A stretch of DNA of 64,000 nt from NCBI RefSeq assembly GCF_026213295.1, contig NC_079432.1:13713223-13777222 (forward strand). The letters run 5' to 3'. A program made the position numbers and the translations under genes. The stretch is from Gadus chalcogrammus (Eukaryota > Chordata > Actinopteri > Gadiformes > Gadidae). The notes beneath the pieces are model-generated. The model saw only the letters and a program-made list of their open reading frames with translations, was not told the DNA's origin and searched no databases. Of this stretch, positions 27,863 to 40,623 are shown one piece after another (positions within the stretch are counted from its first letter, which is position 1; every line of letters starts with the position of its first letter).

Positions 27863-28775
27863 CTGAGAGACAAAAACAGGAATAGCAGTCCTTAATTTTT
27901 CCTCTTCCTTTCTCTTTCTCATTCTGATTCTTCCCCTTTGCACAGTAAATATGAAGGAGTGTTAGCATGTTAGAGCAAATTCCATCCACATTTCATTCCG
28001 TAAACTGAACACAAACAGACACATATCATAATCAAAGGGAAATTTGTCAAAAGAAAAAAATAATATATATATACCGGGTATTTGTAATAAATGATAAGAC
28101 TAAATACAATTGTGATTTATCGTATTCCATTTAGCACAAACCAAGGATTAGCTTTGAGAGATGTAAATGTTTCTACATGGAAAATAGGAATGCTGGTGTC
28201 CACTGAACCTAGTCAAGAGGTAAAAAAGAAGAAAAGAATGAGTATATAACGAATAACTGCAGTGCAAGCTTGTAATGTAGTAACCTACATTAACCTTAGT
28301 CTATCGCAATGTTCAGAATGCTTACAAATGAGGCAGGCCTACATGTCTAATGCGCCTCATTTGCATATGGTTTAGCTGACTGATTTTGTTGAATGTAATT
28401 TGCTTATGAACAGAAATGTAATAGAAATACCCTGGGCAGTGCTACGTCAACTGTACCTTCACAGATATATACACAGAAATTTGCGTTCATAAAATATCGT
28501 TAGCATACTGTTTCATCCATTGAAAAACAAACAGCTTTGTTTGTGCTTACCCTTGTCTACTTCTACTGGAGACTACCACGGCTACGCTGATGTAGCCTAA
28601 AATAACCGACGCCAAAATTAGCAAGTTAATACCGCTGCTGCTAGCTCGAGCAGCGCTACACCACAGAGCTAAAACCGACTTCCTCGTCCCGACTCCGTCA
28701 TCCTCTCCCCGGCCCCCGTAACGTCGGTGGGGGGTTGCCTCGGTGCGCTCTGTCGGGGCGCGACACTGGACTCAC
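27863..28775 (-). other. dlgap2 intron C-D
   Basis: This is a 913-bp AT-rich intron with GT-AG ends. No other feature was seen. Confidence 0.85.
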
Positions 28776-28923
28776 CTGGCTGACGCAGCTAGCCTGACTG
28801 AGGGTGCTGACAGCGCGCATGTAGCTCTGGTTGCGCGAGCGGAAGGGCGGCGGGTGGAAGCTGCTGGGGTCCAGAGTCACGCTGGTGTGTGGCCGCATGT
28901 CTCTGGTGGTCTGTAAGTGGTAG
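28776..28923 (-). CDS. dlgap2: dlgap2 exon C: second GK-binding-type repeat
   Basis: The exon is 148 nt. Its first base completes a serine codon split with exon B (AG/C), then 49 codons run from YHLQTTRDM to QASCVSQ. The string RSRNQSYMRAVST is the DLGAP repeat type (R..SY..A) that binds DLG guanylate-kinase domains. Acceptor GTGCCACAG and donor CAG/GTGAGT are both strong. An acceptor 13 bases further in (TTACAG) is possible but breaks the phase from exon B. Confidence 0.92.
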
Positions 28924-31126
28924 CTGTGGCACAGGGGTGGAGAGAACGCTTGTGATTTGTCAGAAATGTCGAACCTCTTGGAACGTGCTAGCATAGTGCC
29001 GGTGGCCATAGGAGGTGCGTAACCCCAGTCCTGATGACTTATCATCCGGACATATTATAATCCACTATCTCGTATCTCTTTACAATTCTAAAAGTAGTAA
29101 ACTTGAAGTGATCGGATGCCATAAAGTATTAATTGAGTTACCTATGGGGGAAATAGTGTGGATGTGGGCTGCTTTCCAATAGTCCTCAAGTTAACATATT
29201 GCGGTTGATCACAGGGCCATATCGCGGCCACATATGAGCATATGTGCGCCTTGCCCACGTCATTAATCACCTTTTATGACGCTGAAGCAGCTCAGCTAAG
29301 GCTCAGCCGTCCCGACTCAACATTGTTCCTTCCCTCATTGTCGATGACTACTGCTCATGCTCAGGCTAAGGTGATCAAGCCTCAGCTGGAGCATTGGGAA
29401 AGGAGTACCAGAACGGAACCATTGAAGAAGTATGCACGACGTCTCTTCAAAATGTCCCCAAAGAACCGGCCTCGGCCCGTCCCTCTGTGCATCCAGAAGG
29501 CGCACGTGTTGTGGTGTCTGTGCTACCGCCCATCAGAGACACATTGAGAGCTATGGCTTTCATAATGACTGAGGATCAATTATTCAGTGCAGGCAGGCAA
29601 AATAGGGGACAGGTTTGTTATGGAACAAAGGTGGCGGAGGTGATCAGGGTCCTGGGAAAGAGTCCCTGTAATAAAACCCCGCTCCAGACAGGGGGGATTG
29701 CCACAGCTCCAGGCCTTAGTATGGATCACCTTAGTACAGAGAGTTTTAGCGTACTTTTCGGTTTACAGACCAACAATAAGAAACTATTCACAGATGTATC
29801 ATCATAGGAAAAAAATGGTCACTCATAACCCTAATTATGGGTCTTTATAATAAACCAGGGCACGGGTAGTAGAGTTATCGTCACTAGTGTAGTCTGCTAC
29901 CTGTGCCCTGCCATCTTAAAGCAACAGACCCATCATTTGTGTTATGAGCAACAGCTGTGTTTGTGCCATGATGACACATCTGTGAAATGAGTCTGTTGTG
30001 GTCGTCGGGATCTCTGTGCCATAAAAGGCCCAGTCACACAACCAGCAGTAGTCCACAAGCTCGACTCGGGAGAGAAGTGACAGTTGTTCTGTACGCTCGT
30101 CAACAGCGCTGTGAAAACACGAGGCCCACCGGCCTGGTAAAACGTTGCGCAAACATCGAACTGGCAGATAATAAAGGTCAGCAAAACAAACCGATTTGCT
30201 GCAAGTGACACCCAGCAGAGCACAGCTTTACCTGATCTTATGAGGCATCCGAGAGGAACGGCACAGAAATAGCAATTCCCGTGGTGGAGCTAGCTCTGTG
30301 GCTACACGACCAGAAGCAAAGAACATCGGCTAAAATGCTAAAAACCTCATACAAATGTGCATACCGCTACCTAGCCAATCACTGCTTGCCAAGCCGGGTC
30401 TTTACCTTAACGGAAATGTCTAATCACTGGTTTCACAAAGACACACACAAAGACAAATGTGTTTTGACATAGGTGTCATGGAGCACCTACTTAAAGCCAG
30501 GTTTATTGTGTTTCAAGAAGCTTTTGCAATTAACTTAAGCAGCCTCTTTATGAGGGACGTGTTTGAGAGGAATGAATGGCATGACACGATGAATGTCCAC
30601 ATCTCGAATGATCATTTCCTGGCTGTTAAAGATCATAGAAACAAGATTTCTTTCTTAGCAAAAATGTTTCCTTAGAATTACTTCAATGAGTACTTTTTTT
30701 ATTAAGCTTCTTAAAGTATTTTGCTTGTCGAAAATGATAAGAAACGTACCCTCCCTCTCTCCCTCCCTACGTTTCTCTTTTATTGTGCGTTTCACACACC
30801 TGGGCTTGACAGGGGAGATGGACAGTGAAGAGATGCCCTGATTGGTCAGAAATGAGCAGGAATATCTAATATTCTACTCAAGAACATCTGACGGACGGCT
30901 ATGGCCATTTCTAACAAATCAGTAACAGCTCAAGCAATAGCTCTTGAATCCTACTTACAGCCCCTTTAAGTGTTAACTTCAGCAGATAGAAAGGTCAGTT
31001 ATTACAGCTATCAGGGCAGACCTATCCAACAGCCCCCGGCCATTGTTGAGCGTATCACAGCCCCAGGTGTCCTACATCACCTGGAGAGCTAGCCCCCCCC
31101 CCCGGCGGCCCAGGGGGCGCTCCTAC
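28924..31126 (-). other. dlgap2 intron B-C
   Basis: This is a 2.2-kb intron. The open frame on the plus strand near 29394-29807 shows no family resemblance and was not accepted. Nothing else was recognised. Confidence 0.8.
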
Positions 31127-31344
31127 CTGTGGGGGTCTATGTGGACTCTCTGCATGGCTGACTTGAGCACCAGGGCGTCGGGCCGCACGGCCCTCTGCGG
31201 GGAGGTCTTGGGGCTGGCGTCCGAGTCGCCGCTGTCGTCGTCCACCTCGCCCATGGCCTTGACGTAGCTGCTGCTGCGCATCCTGCGACAGGGGATCTCC
31301 TCGTCCTTATCCCCGGGGTAACCGCTCCACTCGTCCTGGGGCAC
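31127..31344 (-). CDS. dlgap2: dlgap2 exon B: PSD-95 GK-binding repeat
   Basis: The exon is 218 nt (72 codons plus two bases), beginning VPQDEWSGYPG and ending with the donor CAG/GTAGGA. It carries RRMRSSSYVKAMGEVDD, which matches the 14-residue repeats of the DLGAP family that bind the guanylate-kinase domain of PSD-95 when the serine is phosphorylated; that role is known for the family. DSGDSDASPKTSP follows, a Ser/Pro-rich stretch. The acceptor's pyrimidine tract is itself a (CT)n microsatellite. Confidence 0.95.
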
Positions 31345-31346
31345 CT

Positions 31347-31464
31347 GAGAGAGAGAGAGGGGGGGAGGAGGGGGGGGAGGAGGGGGAGAGGGGGAGAGAG
31401 AGATTGAGAGAGACAGAGAGAGAGAAAGAGAGACAGAGAGAGAGAATGCGAGAGAGAGAGAGAG

Positions 31465-31554
<90 letters not shown>

Positions 31555-31651
31555 CTTTTCTTTAATACTTTTGTTAGCACTCCAAAACATTACGATGAGA
31601 TTAGTCACCGTAGAAAGGAAATACATTGTCATAACTACACTTGGGCTTTTT

Positions 31652-31738
<87 letters not shown>

Positions 31739-31837
31739 CTTTTCTTTAATACTTTTGTTAGCACTCCAAAACATTACGATGAGATTAGTCACCGTAGAAA
31801 GGAAATACATTGTCATAACTACACTGGGGCTTTTTTA
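31347..31837 (+). repeat. (GA)n arrays with tandem 184-bp duplication
   Basis: The unit GTGCTTTTCTTTAATACTTT begins at 31552 and again at 31736. Each copy has about 100 bp of nearly identical unique sequence, with a GA array before it. The first GA array runs into the acceptor of exon B. Confidence 0.95.
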
Positions 31838-32851
31838 AATAGCATGTTAAAAAGAAGACACATTGATTGAAATCACTAATTACAAACTAAAGAAATGCAA
31901 AAGACCAGTTTGAATGTAATATGAGCGCTGCATGCGTCCACTGTCTGCGGCCTCTGAAGATAACCGAGGCTTCACCATGTTGACAGCTTTGTTGTCTAGC
32001 TGCAAGAGTGCAAAGGTGATCATTTTATTTAAGCTATTTTCACGTTAGCTGTGTTTAAAGGAGGGTTATAATGGTTATTATTTGTGTATGCCTGTGTGGT
32101 TGTGAGATAAGACTCAACAGGCCATTCTGTGAACATATCTCTCCCTCTATTGCATTATAATCCGCATCTGATTGGTCCCCATCCTCATCCCCCATGCAAA
32201 GGGCGGCTCCCGAACACCAACCAACCCCACGACCAAATCATCGGGAAAATGTTGATCTGCATCGTTATAATATTACTGCCTCATATAACTACCTCCAGCT
32301 GTATCCCCCTAGCCTCTCCCCTCCATCCTCGCTGTGATATGTCCACCATTCCACTGGAGGATACAATGCGAGAGCACTGCATCGATTATGATTGGCTAGC
32401 TCCCTCTGTGCATCCCGCCAATGTATTTCGATTTACATATCAATGGAAAACTCTTCCTGGTCTTTGTGAGTCTAACTTTGTGGGAACAGCGGGGGAACAA
32501 ATTTCTTCAGTTAATATACTAAATATTCTATCATAAATTATTCCTTAACATAACAACATAACTGCGGACTGACTCTGATAGTTACATAACTTTATCATTT
32601 TTTCTTCATCAGTTACACTCGTGTTTGTGTATGTTTCACATAGTTTAATTTTCTGTTACCACAGCACTAGTTGTCATAACTGTATTCCAAGCATCCAAAC
32701 AGAGGTTACAATGCCACAGTGCTAGTAACTTAATTAACAGCCAAACGATCACCAGACATGCTGAATAAGGAATACCCTGCGGTGAGTGGCTCACTCCGAC
32801 GCTGTTGCTCCACTAAAGTGTCTAACATTACGATTAATTCCGCCGAACACT

Positions 32852-32865
32852 GCAACCATGGCAAC
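32852..32865. promoter_or_regulatory. RFX X-box-like site
   Basis: GCAACCATGGCAAC differs from the palindromic X-box at one base. It is intronic, and the function is inferred from sequence alone. Confidence 0.3.
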
Positions 32866-33293
32866 TGGAGGGGAAGAGACATGATTTAGAACCATCTTGA
32901 TAGCCTTTATATTGAATTACCAGGATAATTAAAACATTCAGTCTAAAATGGATGAATAATGGCGGATGCATAAGCAGAGCCCAGGAGGATTATGGGAACA
33001 TGACATGTTGGGTCATGCTAATGAAATACGATGAATATGGATGCAAACAACAAAAAGGAAACTGCCAGGTACAGAATTTTTATTGTTTAATCAAGTGTGT
33101 AGCGTGATTTAAAAGCAACAAGTGGAATCCATTCAGGTCAATCTAATTTCTAAGGGGGAGTCTATCTATTAACAACAGCACTTAAAACAACAAAGAGTAA
33201 TTACCTCTGAGCTTAAGTGTCTGACTTGACGTGAGGATGAACTCTAATTAATATCGGCAAGGTGAATTAGTGACGTGTGCCTATGTACTGACT

Positions 33294-33435
<142 letters not shown>

Positions 33436-33570
33436 ACCAAACACACACACGTGGCTTCCTTCTCCCAAGGACGGCAATCACAAGCGAGAAGGTGCCACCT
33501 GCTATATGCTCTGGCCCCACTGTGTCGCATCGATCTAGCGTGAAGCATGTTAAGTGGAACATTCTGTCAG

Positions 33571-33669
33571 TGTGTGTTTGTGTGTGTGCGCGAGCGTGCG
33601 TGCATGTGCGTGCGTGCGTGCGTGCGTGTGTGTGTGCGCGTGCGTGCGTGTGTGTGTGCGTGTGTGTGT

Positions 33670-33762
<93 letters not shown>
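33571..33762 (+). repeat. (GT)n / (GCGT)n microsatellite
   Basis: The GCGT-rich 5' part grades into about 95 bp of pure GT. This alternating purine-pyrimidine tract could adopt Z-DNA. Confidence 0.95.
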
Positions 33763-33764
<2 letters not shown>

Positions 33765-36116
33765 TGAGACAGAGAAAGAGAGCGTGAGAGACTGAGGGAC
33801 AATAGCCCCAGGACGCTAACGTTCTGCCAGTTTTGCAGTCCATACAGTTTTGCAGTCTATCGCTCGCTGGTATCACTGTAACAGTCCCTCGGCTGCCGTC
33901 TGACAGGGAGCAGAGGACGTAGGATTGTTGATGGTGTGACATTTGGTCTAACTCGCCCTTTTTCCTGGGAACAGATGCTCCCCTGTGTGGTCCTGTGCTG
34001 GGCTTTTCCCTCCTTGCTGATTGTGTAAGTCTGCTCAGGCAGATCTGAGATTTGACGCAATCGCAACGTTTACAGTTTGAATTTGTTATGTCCCAGCTTA
34101 ACAGTACTTCAGCTCAAATCACAGAATGACCAATTAACGCCTGCCTACAACGAAAACTCGATGGAAATGATGTACCTGTTAAAGTTCTTCACAGTACTTT
34201 GTCATCAAACAGGGCAGCCTACACACATATGTTAGCGTGACAGTTGTGTCTGAGTGCTGTGAAACGTGGCCTAAATGGCCCTTCTTTGGTTGTATCCATG
34301 ACGGACAAGGACAAGTTACACAGTGAGTTAGACGGAGGGAGTTACCCTGTGGGTTCTGTTCACTCTGCTGGATCTAAAAGGGCCCAAACTACCTGGCTTA
34401 ATCGTATACAACCACTCTGGATCATGTGTATCAAATCGAGACACAAACCCCCTGTTTCAGCCCAAGCTCGAACCTGAGTTGTAGGAAGGAGAGGGGACGT
34501 ATTATCTCCATGGCTACCACCCAGGCCCGCTTTTTGATTCACTGCTTCTTAAACTGGCTTTTGTGCATGCGATAGCATGTGCTGCCACAGCAGGTATGCA
34601 AAGTGACATGTTTGGAGTAGCCAACTGACATATTCACCTGAATATCATGACAATGTAACACAAATAAAGTTAGAAAACGGCACTGAGTTACCAGATCAAT
34701 GTAACCCACCTAACAGCCAGAGTCCAATATCCATTGACGACCTCAGCGGAAGAACCGGAAAACTGAGCTAACAGTTGGGTCGGTGGGGGGCCAGATGTTA
34801 TGTGAACGCCTGCTGGCCATGGATACACACCATTACCCTAATCTGCCCCCCTAACTACCCAGCCCCGTCCAAGCCCCCTTCACCAACACTCACCCACACC
34901 AAGCGTTGGTGAGGGGGGCTGTGTGTTGGGGCGTGGGGCTCTCCCTACTGGGGAGGTGGGCTGTGTCCGGCTGGCTAGGCAAGCAGCGACATCATTTGTT
35001 CCAGCGGTGGCAGTAAATCAGAGGGACGTGGGGGCGTCGCCTTGACCTTCAGAGGAGGCGGGCTGCAGATCTGAGCAGGAGCATCAAGGAGGCACGCGGC
35101 TGAGCGGGCCGCTGCCAAGACACCGATATAAAGTTGTTGAACCGGGGGGAAAATTCTCTGTAGAGTACCAGAAGTCTGCTTTTTCCGGCTAAAACGCCCT
35201 TCAAGAACGCTGCATCTCTATCCGCCGCCCGGCCTAGCTGGAGCGAGTCGGACCTGGGACCGGGGGTTATGACAACGTGCCCTCGCTCCTATGGAAACCA
35301 ACGCGTCCGTTTCTTTCAACGCTTGACGACTTGTCAACAGTGGCGCTGCCAGGAATGGATTTCATGAGGGGGTTGATAAAGAAACAGAAACAGAAGCATG
35401 ACAGATGCTGCAAGCTGCCGGTTTATTCCCCATTGATTTTATTTAGGACCCGACGTAGACGCGTGGAATCAATCTTGCGCTTCGCTTAAACTTGTTGGTG
35501 ATAGGGTCGAGGTGGCACGCCATCCCACGCCTCCTCTCTCCTCTACTCGTCTCCTCTCCTGGTCTGCCCTCCTCCCTGGCTCTGCTCCTCCTTTTCTCCA
35601 TTCCTCCTCGTCTCCACTCTTCTCCCCTACACTGCTTGTCTCCTCTCCTCTCCACTCCTCCTATCTTTCCCTTTCTTCTCCTTGCCTCCACTCCTGAGCT
35701 GTTAAAGTCCCATAGAGAACAGCAGCTATAGTAGTGTAGTGTAGTTGTTCAGTGTAGTGTAGTGGTCGTTTTCATTATATATCGATATACGTAGGGACAA
35801 TAGGGGGGTGCAAATACATTTGTTCTGCTTCAGCTCCACTCATCATAACCAACATTCACCATCTCCATTGGATGAATCTGATTAGACAAAAAACACTTTG
35901 CATCATGGGATATAGTGAGGAAATAAGTAGGTTCACATTCGTTTTTGTGTTTAGTATTTTATTTATGATGCACTATACTAATTAAAGCTAGGGTAGGTAA
36001 TTTGGAGAAGACAGCCTGAGTATGCTAGATTTTGAAGTATCCAACTAAATAAATCCCAGCCCTCCTTCAAGTCTGCTTCGCCTTGTGGAAGTCCTGTGCA
36101 ATAAGAGCTGGCGCAG

Positions 36117-36196
36117 GTAGACAGGTAGGTAGGTAGACAGACAGACAGGTAGGCAGGTAGACAGACAGACAGGTAGGCAGGTAGACAGACAGGTAG
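36117..36196 (+). repeat. (GGTA)/(ACAG) tetranucleotide repeat
   Basis: Blocks of ACAGACAGACAGGTAGG are repeated about three times. Confidence 0.9.
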
Positions 36197-36649
36197 GCCA
36201 TCCAATAATTTCACTCGAGGCGAATTAAACTATCGATGCAGTATATTACAGTCCTGCATCAGCCCCATACACCAATTTTTTTGGGATTTATAGATTGCTG
36301 TCGAGATGTAAAGATAGTTTACAAATATGACACAAAATGCTTCAATGATAAATTGCCTAACCTTTCTATAAGTTGAGCACGATATAAGAACAATGTACTC
36401 ACTACAGAATGCCAAAAGGCTAAATATTGCACTATATAGGACACAAATGAACCAAAATCCTAATTATGCGCCATGAATCTATCGGTGTTACATGAAAGGG
36501 TTCGTCCAAGTACCGTCCAGCCCAAGCTGTCGTCAGCTGACCTCTCATTGCAGCTAGTTAGCATAAAGATCCAAGTTGTACCCTAACAGTAGGCTAAATC
36601 GGATGAATCTAGTAATTTCCCCTTTACAGGGGTGAAATTATACCACCAG

Positions 36650-36995
36650 GTGAGAGTATGATTAGCCTTTACAAGCCGTTGGAAAAGGCAGAACGGCTTG
36701 TAGTGGCCAATCAGCACACACCCTCAGACCACCCAAGACCAGGTCCGCACCATGGGCGATCGGGCTTTCTCCGCTGCTGCCCAAAGATTATCCTCCCTGA
36801 CCACCTGAAGGCCCCACAGACTACAGCTGTTTTTAAAAAGAAACTTAAGACTTATCTTTTTAAAAAAGCCTTTTGCTAATTTCCCTTTTACTGTTCATGC
36901 ATTATATGTTTAAACTCTGTAGCACTTTGAGATTTCTGAATGTAAAGTGCTCTACAAATTAAATATATTATTATTATTATTAATCACATTCTCAC
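36650..36995 (+). mobile_element. 3' remnant of a LINE (Rex1/L2-like)
   Basis: An open frame from 36658 ends at 36879 with TTAVFKKKLKTYLFKKAFC, the kind of C-terminus known from L2/Rex1 reverse-transcriptase proteins of fish. It is followed by a tail AGCACTTTGAGATTTC ... AAAGTGCTCTACAAATTAAA and a (TTA)n end. The upstream body is missing, so it is a 5'-truncated relic. Confidence 0.65.
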
Positions 36996-38928
36996 CTGGT
37001 GGCATAATGTCACCCCTTTAAGTAGTGCATTATACAGGGAACCAGATTCCGACACTCAATATAAGGACCACCAATAAACACTTCAAAAAGGGCGATGCCC
37101 CTCAACTGTGCACAGTTCAGGGCACGAGTGGGATGTTTTTAAGAAACGTGAATTCTAAGACCACATTCTGCGTGCATAAGCCCTACCAAAGTAGTTCAAC
37201 AAACGCTTAAAAACGTAGCTTCAGCTGTTTTACAGCTTGAGCTGGCTTTTGTCATTTCTACACCAGGTGATTGGATTTCAATTAATAATCCCAAAGATTA
37301 CGTAATCGCTTTACTCTTTTTTTTGCGGAAGAAGCAGCTGATGGCGAACGATAAGGGGAGACGCACACGGTTTTAATTAAGAGGCCAGTGTCACCGCTCT
37401 CAATCAGCCCTCCATTGTGTGGCTTGATCACTATGCGCACTTCCATCCGGCGTTCACATAATGTAGTGCTCCAGTCCCAATATTAGCATACTGTGTTTGA
37501 CATAATGCCGTTTAAAACCGCAATACAATTACAGCATGGTGTCAATTCATGTAAATTTGCAACTGGAAACAATTCCTGTTTGAGAATGAGTCAGATCATA
37601 GCTTTTCCGTCTCTGTGTATAAATATGTTTTTAAGGGGACTTACAATAACATACCATGTCTCTAGCTATTGTCACGAGTATAAACTGCTCTTTTCAACTA
37701 CAATCTCACATTTGTCTCCAATGGGGCATCAGCAAAGGAACTGTGTGTACAAATAATTTCCATCCTCGCATTTGCACACATTAAACATAACTGTATATAC
37801 ATAACATATCATTTTATTGTGTCGGCTGCTAGGTTTTGTAGACCTGCCATTCACCAGAAGCCTTAAGGCTTACAACAAGCAGCTTTTACACCAACAAGGT
37901 GTCCGCCAGGAAGGAGAAGCAGGCACCTCTAAATACCTATCCCTGGGACCATCTATGTCACTACTTTCTTCACACAACATGCAGGTAAACGTGTGTCTGT
38001 ATGTGCCTGGGGCTCATCTGTTGCTCTCAGTCTTCTGCCGTTGTATTGAGTAGTCCGAATGACCCCCATCTCTTATAGATAACGGCTCCCTAGGGAAACC
38101 ACGTGAGAGGGGAACCACACAACAGCTCCTGACACTCATGGCCATGGGGATCGTTCGGTCGGGAATATGAAACACTGCAGGGAGTTTTTACTGGCAGGAA
38201 GGCTTATCAATGCATCAATCAGAACAATTAACTCTGTGGGTCCTCCACAGATATCAATCCAAATGGCTTTTAGTCATAGTTTTATATATACAAACCGTTT
38301 TATATATGACAATTTCCGGATTTGAATCTCTATCTCTATTTTGCATAATTGTTTCACTTTATTACAAATAGTGCTTTGTTATGAATACAGCTTTCTACAA
38401 AATTTGCGACTCTCATATCTCAAATCGTTTTACGACCCATTTCAATCAAATACAATTTAACACACACTATCTCATGTCATTTGTTTCTTAGGTTAGGATT
38501 TTAGTCAGAAAACATATATGCAGGATGAATCACCATCCTTCAAGGTCTGATAGGATTAATATCTCATGTATAGGAGTGAGAACAGTTTATATTATGTCCT
38601 TACGACAATGGGACCGGTTCACAAAGGCAATGCGAAAATGTTGACAAATAACCTTTAACTAATTGTGCTGCACAGAAATAAGCATACAAAAGTCATGTCA
38701 TATGTGGAAGTTCAGTCAAACAATGTAGGTCAGGAGGTTTCCGTTAATGGCTTCCCTTTGCATTGCAATTTACAGTCTCGTCAGCATCAGTACCACCCCA
38801 CCGTTTTAGAGTGAGAAACCCCAAACCCCCCACACCTCAACAAACAGTGACCCAACACCTCCCGCTAACGCCGTCGACCACATCCCCCGGCATCAGCAAA
38901 ACCCCAAAGACCCCCCGGACGCACTCAC

Positions 38929-39319
38929 CTGCAGATAGTGACAGGGACGCGAAGATGGCTTCAGGTCGGTGTGCATCATGGGCTTGTCCAGGTTCAGACT
39001 CGACTTCCTGTACGCCTCCTTGGCCTGGCTGACGGTCAGCGTGGACCAGGAGCTCCTCTTCATGAACTTCCCCTCGGGCGCCATGGCCAGGTGCTCGCAC
39101 GCCGAGCACTTGACGTCGTTGTTGCTCCGCGACGTCTTGAGCGACAGGTCGCCGTAGTGGTGCGAGGAGTGGTGGCCCTGCGTCACGTCCGAGTAGCAGT
39201 GGCCCACCGGGGCGTGGTGGTAGTGCTCCCCCTGGTGGTGGTGCCGCGACATGACGCTCGGCGGCCGGTACGTGCTGTCGCTGTCCAGGTTGTCGTCGGA
39301 GCTCCACCAGCCGCCCGAC

Positions 39320-39382
<63 letters not shown>

Positions 39383-40307
39383 GCCTGCTGCTTCCTCTCT
39401 TTGCTCTTGCTCCTCTTGCTGCTGCCGCCGCCGCTGCTGCCGCCGCTGCCGCCGCCGCTGCCGCCGTGCTTGGGGGGATGTTGGCCGTACTGGTGGGGGT
39501 GTTGCGGGTGGTGCTGGTGCTGGTGGTAGCTCCCCCCGCCCGCCTCGCCCTTGGAGCCGTTCATCTTGGACGAGCCCTCCAGCGAGTGGGACTTGGTGAA
39601 GAGCTTCTGCACCGAGTGCACCAGGTGGCGGATGCGTCCGGGGCTCTCGCTGCGCTGCTCGGTGGCGGTGGTGGTGGTGGTGGACGTGCGCTGGTACTGC
39701 AGCGTGTGGAAGCCGTCGCCCCGGTGCAGGGGCATCTGTTTCTCAAACTGGTCCAGCAGGTTGGCGGGGAGGCGGTTGCTCTTGGCGCTGGCGTGATGCG
39801 CGGATGAGGCGGCGTTGGCGGCGGCCTGGGCCTGGGCCTGGGCCTGGGCCTGGGCCTGGGCCTGGGCTTGAGCCTGCGCCTGGGCGGGCGAGGTGGCCGA
39901 GGCTGCGATGGCGGCGCAGTCCTCGCGGCCGGCGGGGTCGTAGTACTGGCTGCTGTAGTGCATCCGGGGGAAGGTGCTGCTGGAGACGTGGTCGGAGGAG
40001 GCGGCCGGCGGCATCATGACCGGGGTCACCATCATGCAGTCGGAGTGGATGGAGCTGCGCGGCGAGTAGCGGTGGTGGAAGTCCATGGGGCAGCTCTCGG
40101 TGGGGCTGAGCAGGTAGGACTGGTGGCGGGACTCGGCGCCATGGTGGGAGTGGAAGTCGTGGGGGTGGGGGTCGTAGTCCAGGGCGTGCGGCGAAGGGAT
40201 CTGGTGGTGAGAGCGGCTGCCCGATAAGCCCTTCATGTTCCTGGCTGCAGCGAGGCGTCTGCCTTCATCAAAGTGTTGAGATGGGGACCAAGGGGGAATC
40301 TTCTGGT
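38929..40307 (-). CDS. dlgap2: dlgap2 exon A: large N-terminal exon
   Basis: Acceptor TTCACCAG precedes 40307 and donor CAG/GTGAGT follows 38929. The exon is 1,379 nt, entering in phase 1 (two bases, then 459 codons). Upstream residues WSPSQHFDEG match the long DLGAP2 N-terminus; an internal ATG at 40236 starts MKGLSGSR, the beginning of the shorter DLGAP proteins. Conserved blocks are SSTFPRMHYSSQ, NRLPANLLDQFEKQ, GRIRHLVHSVQKLFTKSHSL, a KRSKSKERK basic patch, GWWSSDDNLDSDS and KRSSWSTLTVSQAKEAYRKS. Low-complexity tracts lengthen it: a (QA)n run at about 39824-39893, Gly/Ser runs at 39415-39470 and 20 uninterrupted CAG codons at 39322-39381. An alternative acceptor five bases further in (start 40302) is possible but breaks the frame. 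Confidence 0.95.
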
Positions 40308-40439
40308 CTGGTGAATCAAAACACATGGGGAAGAAGGTAGGACAGGGGCCAGAGAGAGAGAGAAAGAGAGAGAGAGAGAAAAATTAAATATTTAGAGTTT
40401 TTACAAGTTTTTCCACTTTATCACAGTGACAAGGAAGTC

Positions 40440-40441
<2 letters not shown>

Positions 40442-40512
<71 letters not shown>

Positions 40513-40565
40513 GTGCGTGTGTGCGTGTGTGCGTGTGTGCGTGTGTGTGTGTGTGCGTGTGTGCG

Positions 40566-40622
<57 letters not shown>
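40442..40622 (+). repeat. (GT)n / (GTGTGC)n microsatellite
   Basis: About 180 bp, with GC-containing units in the middle. It lies 135 bp upstream of exon A in the sense of transcription, where it reads as CA. Confidence 0.97.

Positions 40623-40623
<1 letters not shown>

Noticed and set aside
29242..29807. Plus-strand frames of 101 and 137 codons
   Set aside because: No recognisable protein; overlapping frames of similar length are expected by chance in this moderately GC-rich intron.
35100..35320. GC-rich stretch with GATATAAAG, considered as a promoter
   Set aside because: No gene starts after it on the plus strand, and no initiator or first exon could be supported.
38938..39807. 289-codon frame on the plus strand
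   Set aside because: It is the antisense of dlgap2 exon A; the conserved DLGAP blocks are on the minus strand.
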